From: Candidatus Lindowbacteria bacterium RIFCSPLOWO2_12_FULL_62_27
Lineage (GTDB): Bacteria; Lindowbacteria; 2-12-FULL-62-27
DNA length: 64,000 nt
Assembly: GCA_001784175.1 (NCBI GenBank)
Contig: MFPR01000040.1
Span: forward strand, 59,046 to 123,045
Direction of reading: 5' to 3'
How positions within the stretch are numbered: position 1 is the stretch's first letter; each line of letters starts with the position of its first letter. This document shows positions 1 through 8,335 of the stretch, in pieces. The notes beneath the pieces are model-generated. The model was not told the DNA's origin, did not search any database, and saw only the letters and a program-made list of their open reading frames with translations. Position numbers and translations under genes: made by a program.

Positions 1-324
1 ATGAATGCGTTCGACGGCGATGCGAAAACCCGCTGGTCGTCCCCGCATGCCGACCACCAGTGGCTGGTGGCGGATCTCGGGTCGGACCGCACCGTGATCG
101 GTGTCAAGCTCGTGTGGGAGGCCGCGTTCGGAGAGGAGTATCGCGTGGAGGGATCCTTGAACAACGAGGATTGGTCCAAACTCGCAACGGTCCGGGGCGG
201 GGACGGCGAGGAGGACCAGATCGAGTTTCGCCCGGCCAAGCTGCGGTACCTGCGGATCAACTGTGTCCGCCGCGGCACGGAGTATGGATTTTCCCTGTAT
301 GAGGTCCAAGTCTGGGGATTTTAA
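1..324 (+). CDS. C-terminal end of a discoidin (F5/8 type C) domain protein, 5' truncated
   Basis: The frame is open from the first base of the window, so this is the tail of a larger gene that begins upstream. The 107 visible residues form most of one F5/8 type C (discoidin) carbohydrate-binding domain: the early 'FDGDAKTRWSS' strand, the middle 'LVWEAAFGEEYRVEGS' and the closing 'YGFSLYEVQV' match the other discoidin copies in this window. Such domains usually anchor secreted glycosidases to polysaccharide. The stop at 322-324 is followed by a repeat-rich gap and then the GH144-type gene at 471, in the same direction. The catalytic part, if any, lies outside the window. Confidence 0.85.
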   Translation: MNAFDGDAKTRWSSPHADHQWLVADLGSDRTVIGVKLVWEAAFGEEYRVEGSLNNEDWSKLATVRGGDGEEDQIEFRPAKLRYLRINCVRRGTEYGFSLYEVQVWGF

Positions 325-341
325 AAAACATGTGCGCCATT

Positions 342-457
342 CACCTCCTCTCCCCCCGCAGGGGGGAGAGGATTGAGGTGAGGGGGGTGGCCGGCGTCGA
401 TAAAATCCTGCCACCCTCACCCCAACCCTCTCCCGCCAGAGGCGGGAGAGGGGGGAC
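342..457. repeat. CTCTCC-type double inverted repeat in the intergenic gap
   Basis: Two small hairpins built of CTCTCCC/GGGAGAG arms (about 345-372 and 437-456) sit inside a larger imperfect inverted repeat whose outer parts pair TGAGGTGAGGGGGGTGG with CCACCCTCACCCCA. The same core recurs at 5301-5335 and, truncated and in coding frame, at 8339-8364. Elements of this look are common in environmental genomes as non-autonomous intergenic repeats. A frame through it is open (from 330), which would add 47 residues of repeat-derived sequence to the next gene; this is probably not translated. Confidence 0.8.
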
Positions 458-470
458 ACAGTTGCGAAAC

Positions 471-3400
471 ATGATATTTTGGAGTCTGAGCTGTCTCCTC
501 CTGTCATCGGCCACGGTCGCGGACGCGGTCGAGTCGCTCCGGAACGTGTCGCTGTCCGCCAAGCCAACCGCGTCTTCTCAGTTCGATGCCGCGTCGGGCC
601 CGCGCAACGCCATCGATGCGTCGCGGCGATCCACCTGGATCCCCGCGACCGCCGGGTCAGCGCCTCCGGCCGGAGAGGAGTGGCTGCTCCTTGAATTCGA
701 CCGCGAGGAAAACCTGCGGCGCGCGGTCCTGAACTGGGAGTTTTCCCTCAAGGCGAACTGGCGCATCGAAATTTTGCGCGGCGGGATGTGGACCGAAGCG
801 GCGCGCGGCGTCAAGGACGGAACCGCAACGCGGATCGTCGAACTTGGAGGAAAGCGCGCGGACAAGGTGAAGCTCGTCTGCTCGGGCGCCACGCCCATGG
901 CCTGCTCGCTGGCGGACTTCCAAGTCTGGGCGGTCGAATCGGATGTGTTTGGCGGGACGTTGGAACCGGCGGCACCGGCGCCGCCAAAATCTGAACCGGC
1001 GAAACCCCAGCCGTCCGCACCAGTCCCTGTCTTCGTCCCCGTTCCGGCGCCACCCAAGCCTCCGAAACCCGCTCCTCCACCACCGGCCGTTCCGAAACGC
1101 GAACCGGCGCCGATCCTGTCCCGGGTTCAGGCTCCGTCCAAACTCCTCGCGCCCCCGCCGCCGGCCGCAAAGAAAGCGAGCGCGCCCAGCCCCAGCCCGA
1201 TTTTGCCGATCCCTTCTCCGGTTTCTCCCCCCTTTACAAGGGGGGATCAAGGGGGGTCCGGTCTCGGGTCACGGCCGCCGGCCGACGTTCGGCCGCATCT
1301 CACGACGCTTGTAGAATCGTTTGACAATATATTGGAAAGCGTGCCCTTGGGCGCCGCGCCGGTGGCGGAGGCGTCCGAAGGCTGCGTGATGCAGGGCGCC
1401 GTGACGGGTGGCGGCTGGGGCCGGGGCGGAAGGGGCGAGGCGTACCGGGCGCGGTTCGTGGTCGTGCCGGACGGCGTCGCGACGCTGAGCCAGAAATTGA
1501 AATCGTCGGCCCCGAGCGGATGGTCGGAACTCTCCTTCTGGGTCAGAGGGTCATGGGCGGCCGGCGCCCCGCTCGAAGTCGTTCTCGCGGACGACGCAAA
1601 CCAACAGGCGGCCTTGGCGGCGCCCGGAACGGAAGGCGGCAGTGCGCTCTGGCGCCAGATTAAAATCCCAGCCGGCGCCGTCAAGAAAATCAATCGCGAC
1701 CGCATCAAGTCCTATATCCTCCGGTTCACGCCGGCGCATCAGGCGGGAGAAGTCTACATCGACGACATTTATCTCCACGGCGGCGCCGCACCGGGGAAGC
1801 CCCGCTCCTCCGCGGCGGATCCAAAGAAGGCTTCCGCCTCCATCTCTCCAGAACCTCCGGCCTCTATCCCTGTTTCCGACCTCGATCCGCCAGAATCTAA
1901 AATCCAAAATCCAAAATCCAAAATCTCAAATGTTTTACCGGAGGTTCGCCCCTTCACCTACGACCCCAAAGACCGGCAGGCGGTCCACGAGATGCTGTTG
2001 GCGGCCGCCATGAACGACCCGAAAACATCGGAGGGCCTCTCGGACGACGAATTTCTTGATCTGGTCGAACGCCGCGCGTTTTTGTATTTCTGGTATGGCG
2101 CCAATCCCGAAAACGGGATCACGCTGGATGGCGCGAAAAACTGGAAACCGGACGATGACCTCGACTGGAATTCGATCGCGGCGGTCGGGTTCGGCCTCAC
2201 CGCCATCTGCATCGGCGCCGAACGCGGGTGGATCTCCAAAGAGATGGCTTACGAGCGGTGCCGCGTGACGCTCGACGCCTACTTGAACAAAATACAGAAC
2301 AACCACGGGTTTTATTATCATTTCACCAATCGCAAGGGCATGAACGACCGCAATACCGAGCTTTCGTCGATCGACTCCCTCCTCATGTTTTGCGGGATGC
2401 TCTTCGCCGCTGAGTATTTCAAGAGCACGGAGGTCGAGAAAATGGCCCGGCAGATTTTTGAGCGGGTCGACTGGCGGTGGATGCACGACAACCGTAAGTT
2501 CGCGTCAATGGCGGTGGACCCCGGCGGTAAATTTAATCCCGCAAGCTGGGACCGGCACTGCGAAGGGCAGATCCTGTCCATCCTCGAACTCGGGCATCCC
2601 CAAAACATGCCGACAGACCTCTGGTTCGACATGCCGGAACAATACGGCACATATCGGGGGTACCGCAGCCTCAACCAGGGGCCGCTCTTTACGTTTCAGT
2701 TTCCGTCCAACTGGATCGATTTCAGGGACCGCAACGACGGGGCCGTCAATTTCTGGGAGAACGGGATCGAAGCGACGCTGGCCAACCGCTTTTACGCCAT
2801 TGAAAAAATGCCTGAACGCAAGGGGTACGGCCCGAACTCGTGGGGATTCACCGCCGGCGATTTCCCCGGCGGATACCATGCGTTTGCCGCTCCGCCCTCT
2901 TATCCGGGCGAGGACGGCACCGTCACGATCAACGCGGCGGGCGGATCTGTCATATTCACGCCGCATCTGTCCACCCAGGCGCTCCGATGGATGTACGACA
3001 ACCTGCACGACAAAGTCTGGGGCAAGTACGGGTTTACGGACGGATACAACCTCGACAAGAACTGGTCCTGCGACCGCGTGATCGGGATTGGCACAGGACC
3101 CGTTCTCCTCTCCATTGAAAATCACCGCACCGGATTCGTCTGGAAATATTTCATGCAGAACGACTATGTCAAACGCGGCATGGAACGCGTTGGCTTTAAG
3201 GACGAGCCGCGCCGGACCGCCAAAGCCCGGCCGCTGGACCTTGCCGGATACTGGAAATGGAAACCCGGCGACAACAAAACGTGGAGCAAGCCCGAGGTCG
3301 ACGACTCCGGCTGGCGCGACATGTACGCGCCCGACAAGTGGGAAGTACAGCTCACGCAGGACGGCGACCGCAAGATGGCCGAGTACGACGGGTTCGGCTG

Positions 3401-3776
3401 GTACCGCCGCCGCTTCACCGTGCCGCTGGATACGTGGGAATCCTGGAAAGGTCAGGACCTGTTTTTCCACGCCGGCGCGATCGACGACGCCGACGAGGTC
3501 TTCCTGAACGGCGAGAAGATCGGTTCGACCGGATCGATGTCCGCCGGGTCAGCGTCTCCGACGCCCCAAGTGTCGGCGTCTCCGACGCCGACCGGCGGGG
3601 AGAGCGCTTGGGAAAAACCGCGCAAGTACGCAGTCCCGCGCAAGCTCGTCAAGGTCGGCGAAGACAACGTGATCGCCGTGCGTGTCTTCGACGCCGCCGG
3701 CGGCGGCGGCCTCTGGATGCGCCCGGTCGAGCTGGGCCCGTTCCTGCCGCTCGATTTCAAACCCTGGAAGCTATAA
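471..3776 (+). CDS. Secreted multidomain GH144-type (Glycoamylase family) glucanase with discoidin, CBM and sugar-binding domains
   Basis: The start at 471 (MIFWSLSCLLL) is preferred because it opens a signal peptide, while the frame upstream is repeat sequence. Rough layout: signal peptide 1-24; divergent discoidin 25-155; Pro-rich linker 163-247; jelly-roll CBM-like domain 280-436 ending in 'YIDDIYLHG'; repeat-derived linker near 476-487; Glycoamylase (PF10091/GH144-like) alpha-toroid about 527-910, seen from 'RRAFLYFWYG', 'IAAVGFGLTAICIGAERG', 'PLFTFQFPSNWIDFRD' and 'LLSIENHRTGFVWKYFMQ'; and a GH2-like sugar-binding domain about 920-1100, homologous to the next gene. The family includes endo-beta-1,2-glucanases, so beta-1,2-glucan is the likely substrate. 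Three short repeat families are inserted in frame in the linkers. Catalytic residues were not assigned. Confidence 0.85.
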   Translation: MIFWSLSCLLLSSATVADAVESLRNVSLSAKPTASSQFDAASGPRNAIDASRRSTWIPATAGSAPPAGEEWLLLEFDREENLRRAVLNWEFSLKANWRIEILRGGMWTEAARGVKDGTATRIVELGGKRADKVKLVCSGATPMACSLADFQVWAVESDVFGGTLEPAAPAPPKSEPAKPQPSAPVPVFVPVPAPPKPPKPAPPPPAVPKREPAPILSRVQAPSKLLAPPPPAAKKASAPSPSPILPIPSPVSPPFTRGDQGGSGLGSRPPADVRPHLTTLVESFDNILESVPLGAAPVAEASEGCVMQGAVTGGGWGRGGRGEAYRARFVVVPDGVATLSQKLKSSAPSGWSELSFWVRGSWAAGAPLEVVLADDANQQAALAAPGTEGGSALWRQIKIPAGAVKKINRDRIKSYILRFTPAHQAGEVYIDDIYLHGGAAPGKPRSSAADPKKASASISPEPPASIPVSDLDPPESKIQNPKSKISNVLPEVRPFTYDPKDRQAVHEMLLAAAMNDPKTSEGLSDDEFLDLVERRAFLYFWYGANPENGITLDGAKNWKPDDDLDWNSIAAVGFGLTAICIGAERGWISKEMAYERCRVTLDAYLNKIQNNHGFYYHFTNRKGMNDRNTELSSIDSLLMFCGMLFAAEYFKSTEVEKMARQIFERVDWRWMHDNRKFASMAVDPGGKFNPASWDRHCEGQILSILELGHPQNMPTDLWFDMPEQYGTYRGYRSLNQGPLFTFQFPSNWIDFRDRNDGAVNFWENGIEATLANRFYAIEKMPERKGYGPNSWGFTAGDFPGGYHAFAAPPSYPGEDGTVTINAAGGSVIFTPHLSTQALRWMYDNLHDKVWGKYGFTDGYNLDKNWSCDRVIGIGTGPVLLSIENHRTGFVWKYFMQNDYVKRGMERVGFKDEPRRTAKARPLDLAGYWKWKPGDNKTWSKPEVDDSGWRDMYAPDKWEVQLTQDGDRKMAEYDGFGWYRRRFTVPLDTWESWKGQDLFFHAGAIDDADEVFLNGEKIGSTGSMSAGSASPTPQVSASPTPTGGESAWEKPRKYAVPRKLVKVGEDNVIAVRVFDAAGGGGLWMRPVELGPFLPLDFKPWKL
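1225..1262. repeat. CCCCCC-TTTACAA-GGGGGG palindromic repeat inside a coding linker
   Basis: A perfect C6/G6 hairpin around TTTACAA is followed by GATCAAGGGGGG. It lies in the reading frame of the GH144-type gene, in the linker between the Pro-rich tract and the CBM-like domain, and encodes low-complexity residues. Similar elements are normally intergenic in environmental genomes. Confidence 0.7.
1893..1927. repeat. AAAATCC heptanucleotide tandem repeat, in frame
   Basis: About four to five units of AAAATCC lie in the linker before the GH144 domain and encode 'KIQNPKSKIQNPKSKI'. Because 7 is not a multiple of 3, three units make a seven-residue peptide repeat and all frames stay open. Sister copies are at 12371-12404, 17413-17448, 20035-20058 and 33417-33453. 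Confidence 0.85.
3538..3603. repeat. CCGGGTCAGCG[CT]CTCCG family repeat inside a coding region
   Basis: A GC-rich palindromic tract interrupts the C-terminal sugar-binding domain and encodes 'SAGSASPTPQVSASPTPTGG'. That peptide is absent from the homologous small proteins at 3780 and 5377. Related cores occur at 649-675 ('AGSAPPAG') and about 13384-13405 ('AGSAPPAPPG'), both also in frame. I read it as an intragenic mobile palindrome. Confidence 0.6.
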
Positions 3777-3779
3777 ATC

Positions 3780-4316
3780 GTGGAACCGAAAACTTGGGGC
3801 GTGAGCGTGATTGTTGCGCTCCTCATGAACATCCTGGGTCTTGGCGCCGGGCTTGAGCCGCCCCGGTATGAGATGTCACTCGAAGGGCAGTGGAAGCTGT
3901 CGGCGGGGGACAACTACGAATGGAAATCGCCCGAGTTCAATGATGAGAGCTGGAAAAACGCGCAGGTGCCCGCCGCTTGGGAGTCCCAGGGGCTGACCGA
4001 TTACAACGGATACGGCTGGTACCGCTACACGTTCGTCGTTCCCAAAGAGTGGGAAAAAACGGCGCGTGGGTTCATCCTCGACGCGGGACAGATCGACGAC
4101 GAGGACATCACGTTCGTGAACGGCCATGACGTCGGCTCCTCCTCGGGCTGGGACGTGTCCCGGTCCTACGGCGTCCCCAAATCTCTCATCAAGTTCGGCG
4201 AAAAAAATGTGATCGCCATCCGCGTCTACGACCGCACCGGCGGCGGCGGGATCCACAAAGGCCCGGTGAAGCTACGCAGCGGCGTCGTCGGCCGGTTCGA
4301 CGTCGAAGGCTATTGA
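3780..4316 (+). CDS. Small secreted GH2-like sugar-binding domain protein, copy 1
   Basis: The start is GTG at 3780, three bases after the previous stop. It is supported by alignment of the N-terminus with the paralogue at 5377 (MEPKTWGVSVIVALL versus MAPKTCGIGVIVSLL). An N-terminal hydrophobic segment of about 20 residues is a signal peptide or anchor. The rest (about 25-178) is one beta-sandwich resembling the N-terminal sugar-binding domain of GH2 enzymes: 'GDNYEWKSPEFNDESWKNA', 'GWYRYTFVVPKEW', 'DDEDITFVNGHDVGS', 'NVIAIRVYDRTGGGGI'. It matches the C-terminal domain of the gene just upstream and the N-terminal domain of the gene at 42470. There is no catalytic domain, so a glycan-binding role is inferred. 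No clear ribosome binding site; coupling to the upstream gene is likely. Confidence 0.8.
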   Translation: MEPKTWGVSVIVALLMNILGLGAGLEPPRYEMSLEGQWKLSAGDNYEWKSPEFNDESWKNAQVPAAWESQGLTDYNGYGWYRYTFVVPKEWEKTARGFILDAGQIDDEDITFVNGHDVGSSSGWDVSRSYGVPKSLIKFGEKNVIAIRVYDRTGGGGIHKGPVKLRSGVVGRFDVEGY

Positions 4317-4371
4317 TGTTTGGATTTCCCGTCAGTCCTTGGGTGTGGAGATAGATCAATCGTTTCGATCG

Positions 4372-4393
4372 TTTCTGAACACAAGTTCAGAAA
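4372..4393. other. Perfect 9-bp inverted repeat upstream of the tail-fibre-like gene
   Basis: TTTCTGAAC and GTTCAGAAA flank the loop ACAA, 24 bases before the ATG at 4417 and outside any gene. There is no downstream T-run, so an intrinsic terminator on the plus strand is not well supported. A protein-binding site or leader hairpin is as likely. Confidence 0.5.
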
Positions 4394-4416
4394 AATAAAG
4401 TAGGAGGTGATTCCAG

Positions 4417-5250
4417 ATGAGAGTAGTTATTTGTTGTCTTATGCTTGTTGCAGTTTTATCCGTGACAGCGTTTGCGGTCGATGTATTCTACGACGATGTA
4501 TTAATTTCAGGTTCAACAGGATTTAACGCACCTGGAGAAACTGCCACTTTGTACCTAGGAGATTTCAATAACAGAGTGAATGCTGTTTGGGGATCTGGTT
4601 TGCGTTTTTCCGCATACAATGCGGAAGACCTACTTGTGTTAAATGAAGTAACGGGCAATGTGGGTATCGGGACAGTCTCTCCACAACATAAAATTCATGT
4701 TTTCGATGACACCAATCCCCGAATTGAGATCGAGGCCAAGTCGGGTATCGTCCCGCTCAGTTCCGAATTGAACCTTGTCACACAACAAGGGGACAGCCCC
4801 GCAAAATTTGTCAATCTCTTTGCAGACGAGCAAGGGAAATTCGGCATTTGGACCGGAGGGCCGGGTGGTGCAGGCTCCACAAAGCTGACTTTGACCTCAC
4901 AGGGGGACCTAGATGTTACAGGAAAGATCAACAGCGGGAGTAAAGGCTTGGTCTACTCCACGACAACAGGTTTGAAGAAAATGGTGACTACATCCGTCAG
5001 CGTCAACACAAGTATTTCAGGTGGCTCCTCGGGTGGCGCTCCTGCGACTGTGTCCTTTAATTTCTCTGAATCGTTTTCAGGAACACCTGTCGCTTGGGTT
5101 GGAGATATCACTGCTGGATTACCAAGTTTTTTCATTTTCACTCTCAAAGATGTCACCAGTACCGGTGGAACGCTCTCTATATCGAATCCAACATCTAGCT
5201 CCGCAACGTGTAATGTGACCATAAGAATCGTGGCGTTGGGTTCAGAGTGA
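4417..5250 (+). CDS. Secreted tail-fibre-like hypothetical protein, A+T-rich
   Basis: A strong ribosome binding site (AGGAGGTGA at 4402-4410) fixes the start. The 277-residue product has a signal peptide (MRVVICCLMLVAVLSVTAFA) and the motif 'NVGIGTVSPQHKIHV' near residue 88, which is typical of phage tail-fibre-like and bacterial surface beta-helix proteins. Ser/Thr/Gly-rich strands fill the C-terminal half. No enzyme motif is visible. Base composition and codon use are clearly more A+T-rich than both neighbours, and the gene sits between two near-identical copies of the sugar-binding gene, so acquisition by transfer is likely. The exact role is unknown; an extracellular fibre or adhesin is a guess. 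Confidence 0.75.
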   Translation: MRVVICCLMLVAVLSVTAFAVDVFYDDVLISGSTGFNAPGETATLYLGDFNNRVNAVWGSGLRFSAYNAEDLLVLNEVTGNVGIGTVSPQHKIHVFDDTNPRIEIEAKSGIVPLSSELNLVTQQGDSPAKFVNLFADEQGKFGIWTGGPGGAGSTKLTLTSQGDLDVTGKINSGSKGLVYSTTTGLKKMVTTSVSVNTSISGGSSGGAPATVSFNFSESFSGTPVAWVGDITAGLPSFFIFTLKDVTSTGGTLSISNPTSSSATCNVTIRIVALGSE

Positions 5251-5300
5251 AGCATTCCACATATTATTGATAGCTGTTAGAGCGTTTGGTTTGCCTTAAA

Positions 5301-5335
5301 TTATCCCTCTCCCGTCCTATGCGGGAGAGGGATAA
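5301..5335. repeat. CTCTCCC hairpin repeat
   Basis: A perfect 14-bp stem (TTATCCCTCTCCCG / CGGGAGAGGGATAA) with a 7-base loop lies between the A+T-rich gene and the second sugar-binding gene. It shares the CTCTCCC/GGGAGAG core with the element at 342-457. It could also act as a terminator for the gene ending at 5250, but there is no T-run after it. Confidence 0.75.
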
Positions 5336-5376
5336 AAGGGGAATGGATATGACAAGAAGGGAGGGACTTTATAGAT

Positions 5377-5910
5377 ATGGCGCCAAAAACTTGTGGTATT
5401 GGTGTAATTGTTTCGCTTCTGATCAGTATTCTCGGATTAGGAACCACCTTTGAGCAACCGAAATTCGAGATTGGCTTGGAAGGACAGTGGTTGTTGTCGG
5501 CAGGGGACAATTACGAATGGAAGTTGCCCGAGTTTCATGCCGAGGGCTGGAAGACCACGCAGGTGCCTGCCGCGTGGGAGTCCCAAGGACTGACCGATTA
5601 CAACGGGCATGGCTGGTACCTGTACACCTTTGTCGTCCCCAAAGAGTGGGAGAAAACAGCCCGCGAGTTTATCCTCGACATGGGCCAGATTGACAACGAA
5701 GATGTCACGTATGTAAACGGCCAAGACGTCGGTTCTACCAGCGGCTGGAACGTACTCCGTTCCTACGGGATACCGAAACCCCTTGTGAAATTCGGAGAAA
5801 AAAACGTCATCGTGGTCCGCATCTACGACCGCACAAGCGGCGGCATTCTTCGGGGTCCGATCAAACTCCGCAGCGGCGGCGTTGGCCGATTCGACGTCGA
5901 AGGCTATTAA
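5377..5910 (+). CDS. Small secreted GH2-like sugar-binding domain protein, copy 2
   Basis: This paralogue of the 3780-4316 product is alignable from end to end, and both finish 'GRFDVEGY'. AGGGAGGG about 12 bases upstream supports the ATG at 5377. It has a signal peptide or anchor over the first 20-25 residues and then a single sugar-binding beta-sandwich ('GDNYEWKLPEF', 'GWYLYTFVVPKEW', 'DNEDVTYVNGQDVGS', 'NVIVVRIYDRTSGG'). It is slightly more A+T-rich than copy 1 in its first half. Glycan binding is inferred from the fold; no catalytic residues are present. Confidence 0.8.
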   Translation: MAPKTCGIGVIVSLLISILGLGTTFEQPKFEIGLEGQWLLSAGDNYEWKLPEFHAEGWKTTQVPAAWESQGLTDYNGHGWYLYTFVVPKEWEKTAREFILDMGQIDNEDVTYVNGQDVGSTSGWNVLRSYGIPKPLVKFGEKNVIVVRIYDRTSGGILRGPIKLRSGGVGRFDVEGY

Positions 5911-5935
5911 AATCAAAGCCGACAATTCCAAAACG

Positions 5936-8335
5936 TTGCCTCCCTGCAACAAATTTCTGGTTGTGTCTCTCGCGCTGGTCCTTTCGGCCATCGGCGTTCT
6001 CCCGGACCCTGCCCGGGCAGACTACCGGGAAGTGTTTGACATCAGTGGCAACCACGTTTTCGCTGGTGAAGAACTCCTACGGATGGAGGGTACGTCTACG
6101 ACCGGTCCAGGGTCTGGTGCGTTTGATTTTGTCAATGACCAGCGTCTGTACCGGGACTGGGGTGCAACGGTCAACGTCACGGAATGGGTCAACAATATGC
6201 AGTACAATCTCGATTTTGGCCGTGTCGGTACATGGTTCACGCCGCTGACCCTTCACAAGGAACGGTTCCGGCCCGGATACGCGAATAAGTTATACGACCG
6301 CTGGTGGGACCAGCGCACCGTGCGGTTCCGGCTGTCCAAGGCCGACCGGGAAACCACCATGCTGTTCGCCAAGACCGCGAACGCCAACGACGACGATGAG
6401 TGGTGGGGAAACACCGCCGCGTACGACAACATCGACATCGACCGCTACTTTTTCGCGTTCCGCCACCGCTTCAACCTCGCCGGCCAGACGCTCGGGTTTT
6501 CCTTCGCCAATGAGCATTTCTCATCCTTTAAAGGCGGCGGGATCGACCTCGAATCGCCTCTGCAGGGCGACATCCCGGACGATACACCGGTGGTCATCGC
6601 GGTGCTCGTCCGGGATGATTCGCCGCTGGACAAGGACGGCAATACCGACCAGGCCGGCGCCGCCGTGTACAACATCAGAACCTTCGTGGATGGCGCGGAG
6701 GACGCCTCCTTGGCGATCACCAACGGCGATCCCGCGGGCGCCAATACCGTGCGGTACGGCAATTTCATCGAGTCGGCCGACCGCGTTGAGATGATCGGTC
6801 CGACGTCCACCGGTTTCTCGCACTTTGTGGTCTTCTATTTCCTGCCCCCCACCACCGCCAAATCCGTGAAATTCTTCATCGATGTGGCCGGCGATTACAA
6901 CATCATCGCCGCGCCCATCTCTCTGGCCGATTTCAACGGCCGAAGCCTCACCCCGTTCAGCCTGCCGTTTCTCAAGACCACGCGCGCGAAAGGGAACATC
7001 CGCGATAACTCGAACCGGCAGACCGTTGAGGTGTCGGTCAACAAATTGACTGGCCAGAGCGTCTTCGGCATCGATCTCCATGGGCTTGTCCCCTGGGTCA
7101 ACGTCGCCTTTAACGCCGAAATCGCGCGTTCGTTTCGGTACGGCAAATATCCCGTCCAGAAGGGCATCCAGACCTCGGAACACGCCGATGCCCTCTATCT
7201 GGAGCTTTCAAGGGATTTCGGCAAGGTCCTCATGGTCACCAAGGCCTGGGATTTCGATCTCGACTACGACGCATCCTTCGCCGTGGAGGACAACGACGAC
7301 CGCGACGATCAGCCGGATGTCGTCGATTACTACACGTCGAATCTGCCGGGCATCGACCGCAACAACGAGAGCGGCCCGGATTACGAGGAGGACTGGCTGC
7401 TCTTTACGGTCGACCCGCCCGTGTTTCTGGAGGGCGTCGATTACAACAACAACGACGTGCTCGACAACCTCGAAAACGACGCCAAGCCGGACTACCCGAA
7501 CGGCTGGATCGTCGGCACGCGCGGGTTCCACAGCACCCTCGCATGGAAGCCGGTGGCGGGGCTTCGGCTGACGGGCGGGTACCGGGACGAGAAGCGGGCC
7601 GTCGATGAAACCTCCAACCGCCTGCATCACGCCCGGGCCCGGTATTCGTTCGGCCTCCCCGGCGGCGACGCCGTCCTGCGTTACGATTTCAAACGCGCGA
7701 AAGACACGATCAACAACGACCTCGTGACGATCCCGTACGATTACGCCCAGCGCACGGAAAACCAGACGGACACCTTGGTGTTTCGCGACGCCATTCGCCA
7801 GCAGGCCGACGTCACCCTGAATTTCCGGCCGGTCGAAAAACTGCCGATCACCGCGCGATACGCGCACGTGTTCCAGCGGCGGAAATACAACACGAGCATC
7901 GTCAACCAGGGCATCGCGATTCTGCGCGGGCAGTACGAGAACTGGCATCCGTTCCGGAGCGTCGGGTTTCTCGCCGACTGGCAAATCCTGCCGCTGTTCA
8001 AATTCCAGCGTGAATTTTCGTTTTCGGAGGCGGCCCAGAAACGCACCCACCTCTCCGACTTCTTCACCCAGTCCTTCGGAATCGAGGCCATCCGGAAGCT
8101 TTCGGACAAGACCAAGTTTTTCATGGGACACCAGATCCAGAGCCAGTCGAATTTCCTGTCGCAGACCGACTATGACCGGGGCGTGACGGCCTTCCAGCTT
8201 GTTCACAAGAACCGGTTCCGGGACAAGGAGGTTGTCATCACCACCGGCGTGAACATCATCTCCAAACGAAGCGAAAACGCCGCCGACAACCTCGAAACGA
8301 TCTTCTCGTATTTCAGGTCGTACTTCCAATGGTAA
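5936..8335 (+). CDS. Large outer-membrane beta-barrel protein, possible glycan porin
   Basis: The frame is open from 5882 and several non-ATG starts are possible (TTG 5882, TTG 5936, GTG 5963). TTG 5936 gives the most typical signal peptide (MPPCNKFLVVSLALVLSAIG... ending 'ARA'). No ribosome binding site decides it. The mature protein of about 770 residues has alternating polar/aromatic strands throughout, many Asp/Asn-rich turns and a C-terminal aromatic residue ('SYFQW') as in barrel proteins folded by the Bam machinery. The middle holds acidic, calcium-like loops ('DRDDQPDVVDYY'). It overlaps the next gene by 7 bases. No TonB box or plug domain is seen, so it is not a SusC-type transporter. 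Oligosaccharide uptake or surface anchoring is inference from context. Confidence 0.7.
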   Translation: MPPCNKFLVVSLALVLSAIGVLPDPARADYREVFDISGNHVFAGEELLRMEGTSTTGPGSGAFDFVNDQRLYRDWGATVNVTEWVNNMQYNLDFGRVGTWFTPLTLHKERFRPGYANKLYDRWWDQRTVRFRLSKADRETTMLFAKTANANDDDEWWGNTAAYDNIDIDRYFFAFRHRFNLAGQTLGFSFANEHFSSFKGGGIDLESPLQGDIPDDTPVVIAVLVRDDSPLDKDGNTDQAGAAVYNIRTFVDGAEDASLAITNGDPAGANTVRYGNFIESADRVEMIGPTSTGFSHFVVFYFLPPTTAKSVKFFIDVAGDYNIIAAPISLADFNGRSLTPFSLPFLKTTRAKGNIRDNSNRQTVEVSVNKLTGQSVFGIDLHGLVPWVNVAFNAEIARSFRYGKYPVQKGIQTSEHADALYLELSRDFGKVLMVTKAWDFDLDYDASFAVEDNDDRDDQPDVVDYYTSNLPGIDRNNESGPDYEEDWLLFTVDPPVFLEGVDYNNNDVLDNLENDAKPDYPNGWIVGTRGFHSTLAWKPVAGLRLTGGYRDEKRAVDETSNRLHHARARYSFGLPGGDAVLRYDFKRAKDTINNDLVTIPYDYAQRTENQTDTLVFRDAIRQQADVTLNFRPVEKLPITARYAHVFQRRKYNTSIVNQGIAILRGQYENWHPFRSVGFLADWQILPLFKFQREFSFSEAAQKRTHLSDFFTQSFGIEAIRKLSDKTKFFMGHQIQSQSNFLSQTDYDRGVTAFQLVHKNRFRDKEVVITTGVNIISKRSENAADNLETIFSYFRSYFQW

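Noticed and set aside
330-470. An upstream ATG that would extend the GH144-type protein by 47 residues
   Set aside because: The added part is entirely CTCTCC repeat sequence; the ATG at 471 opens a proper signal peptide.
5882-5935. TTG at 5882 as start of the outer-membrane barrel gene
   Set aside because: It would give an unusually long polar n-region before the signal core; TTG 5936 fits better, although no ribosome binding site settles it.
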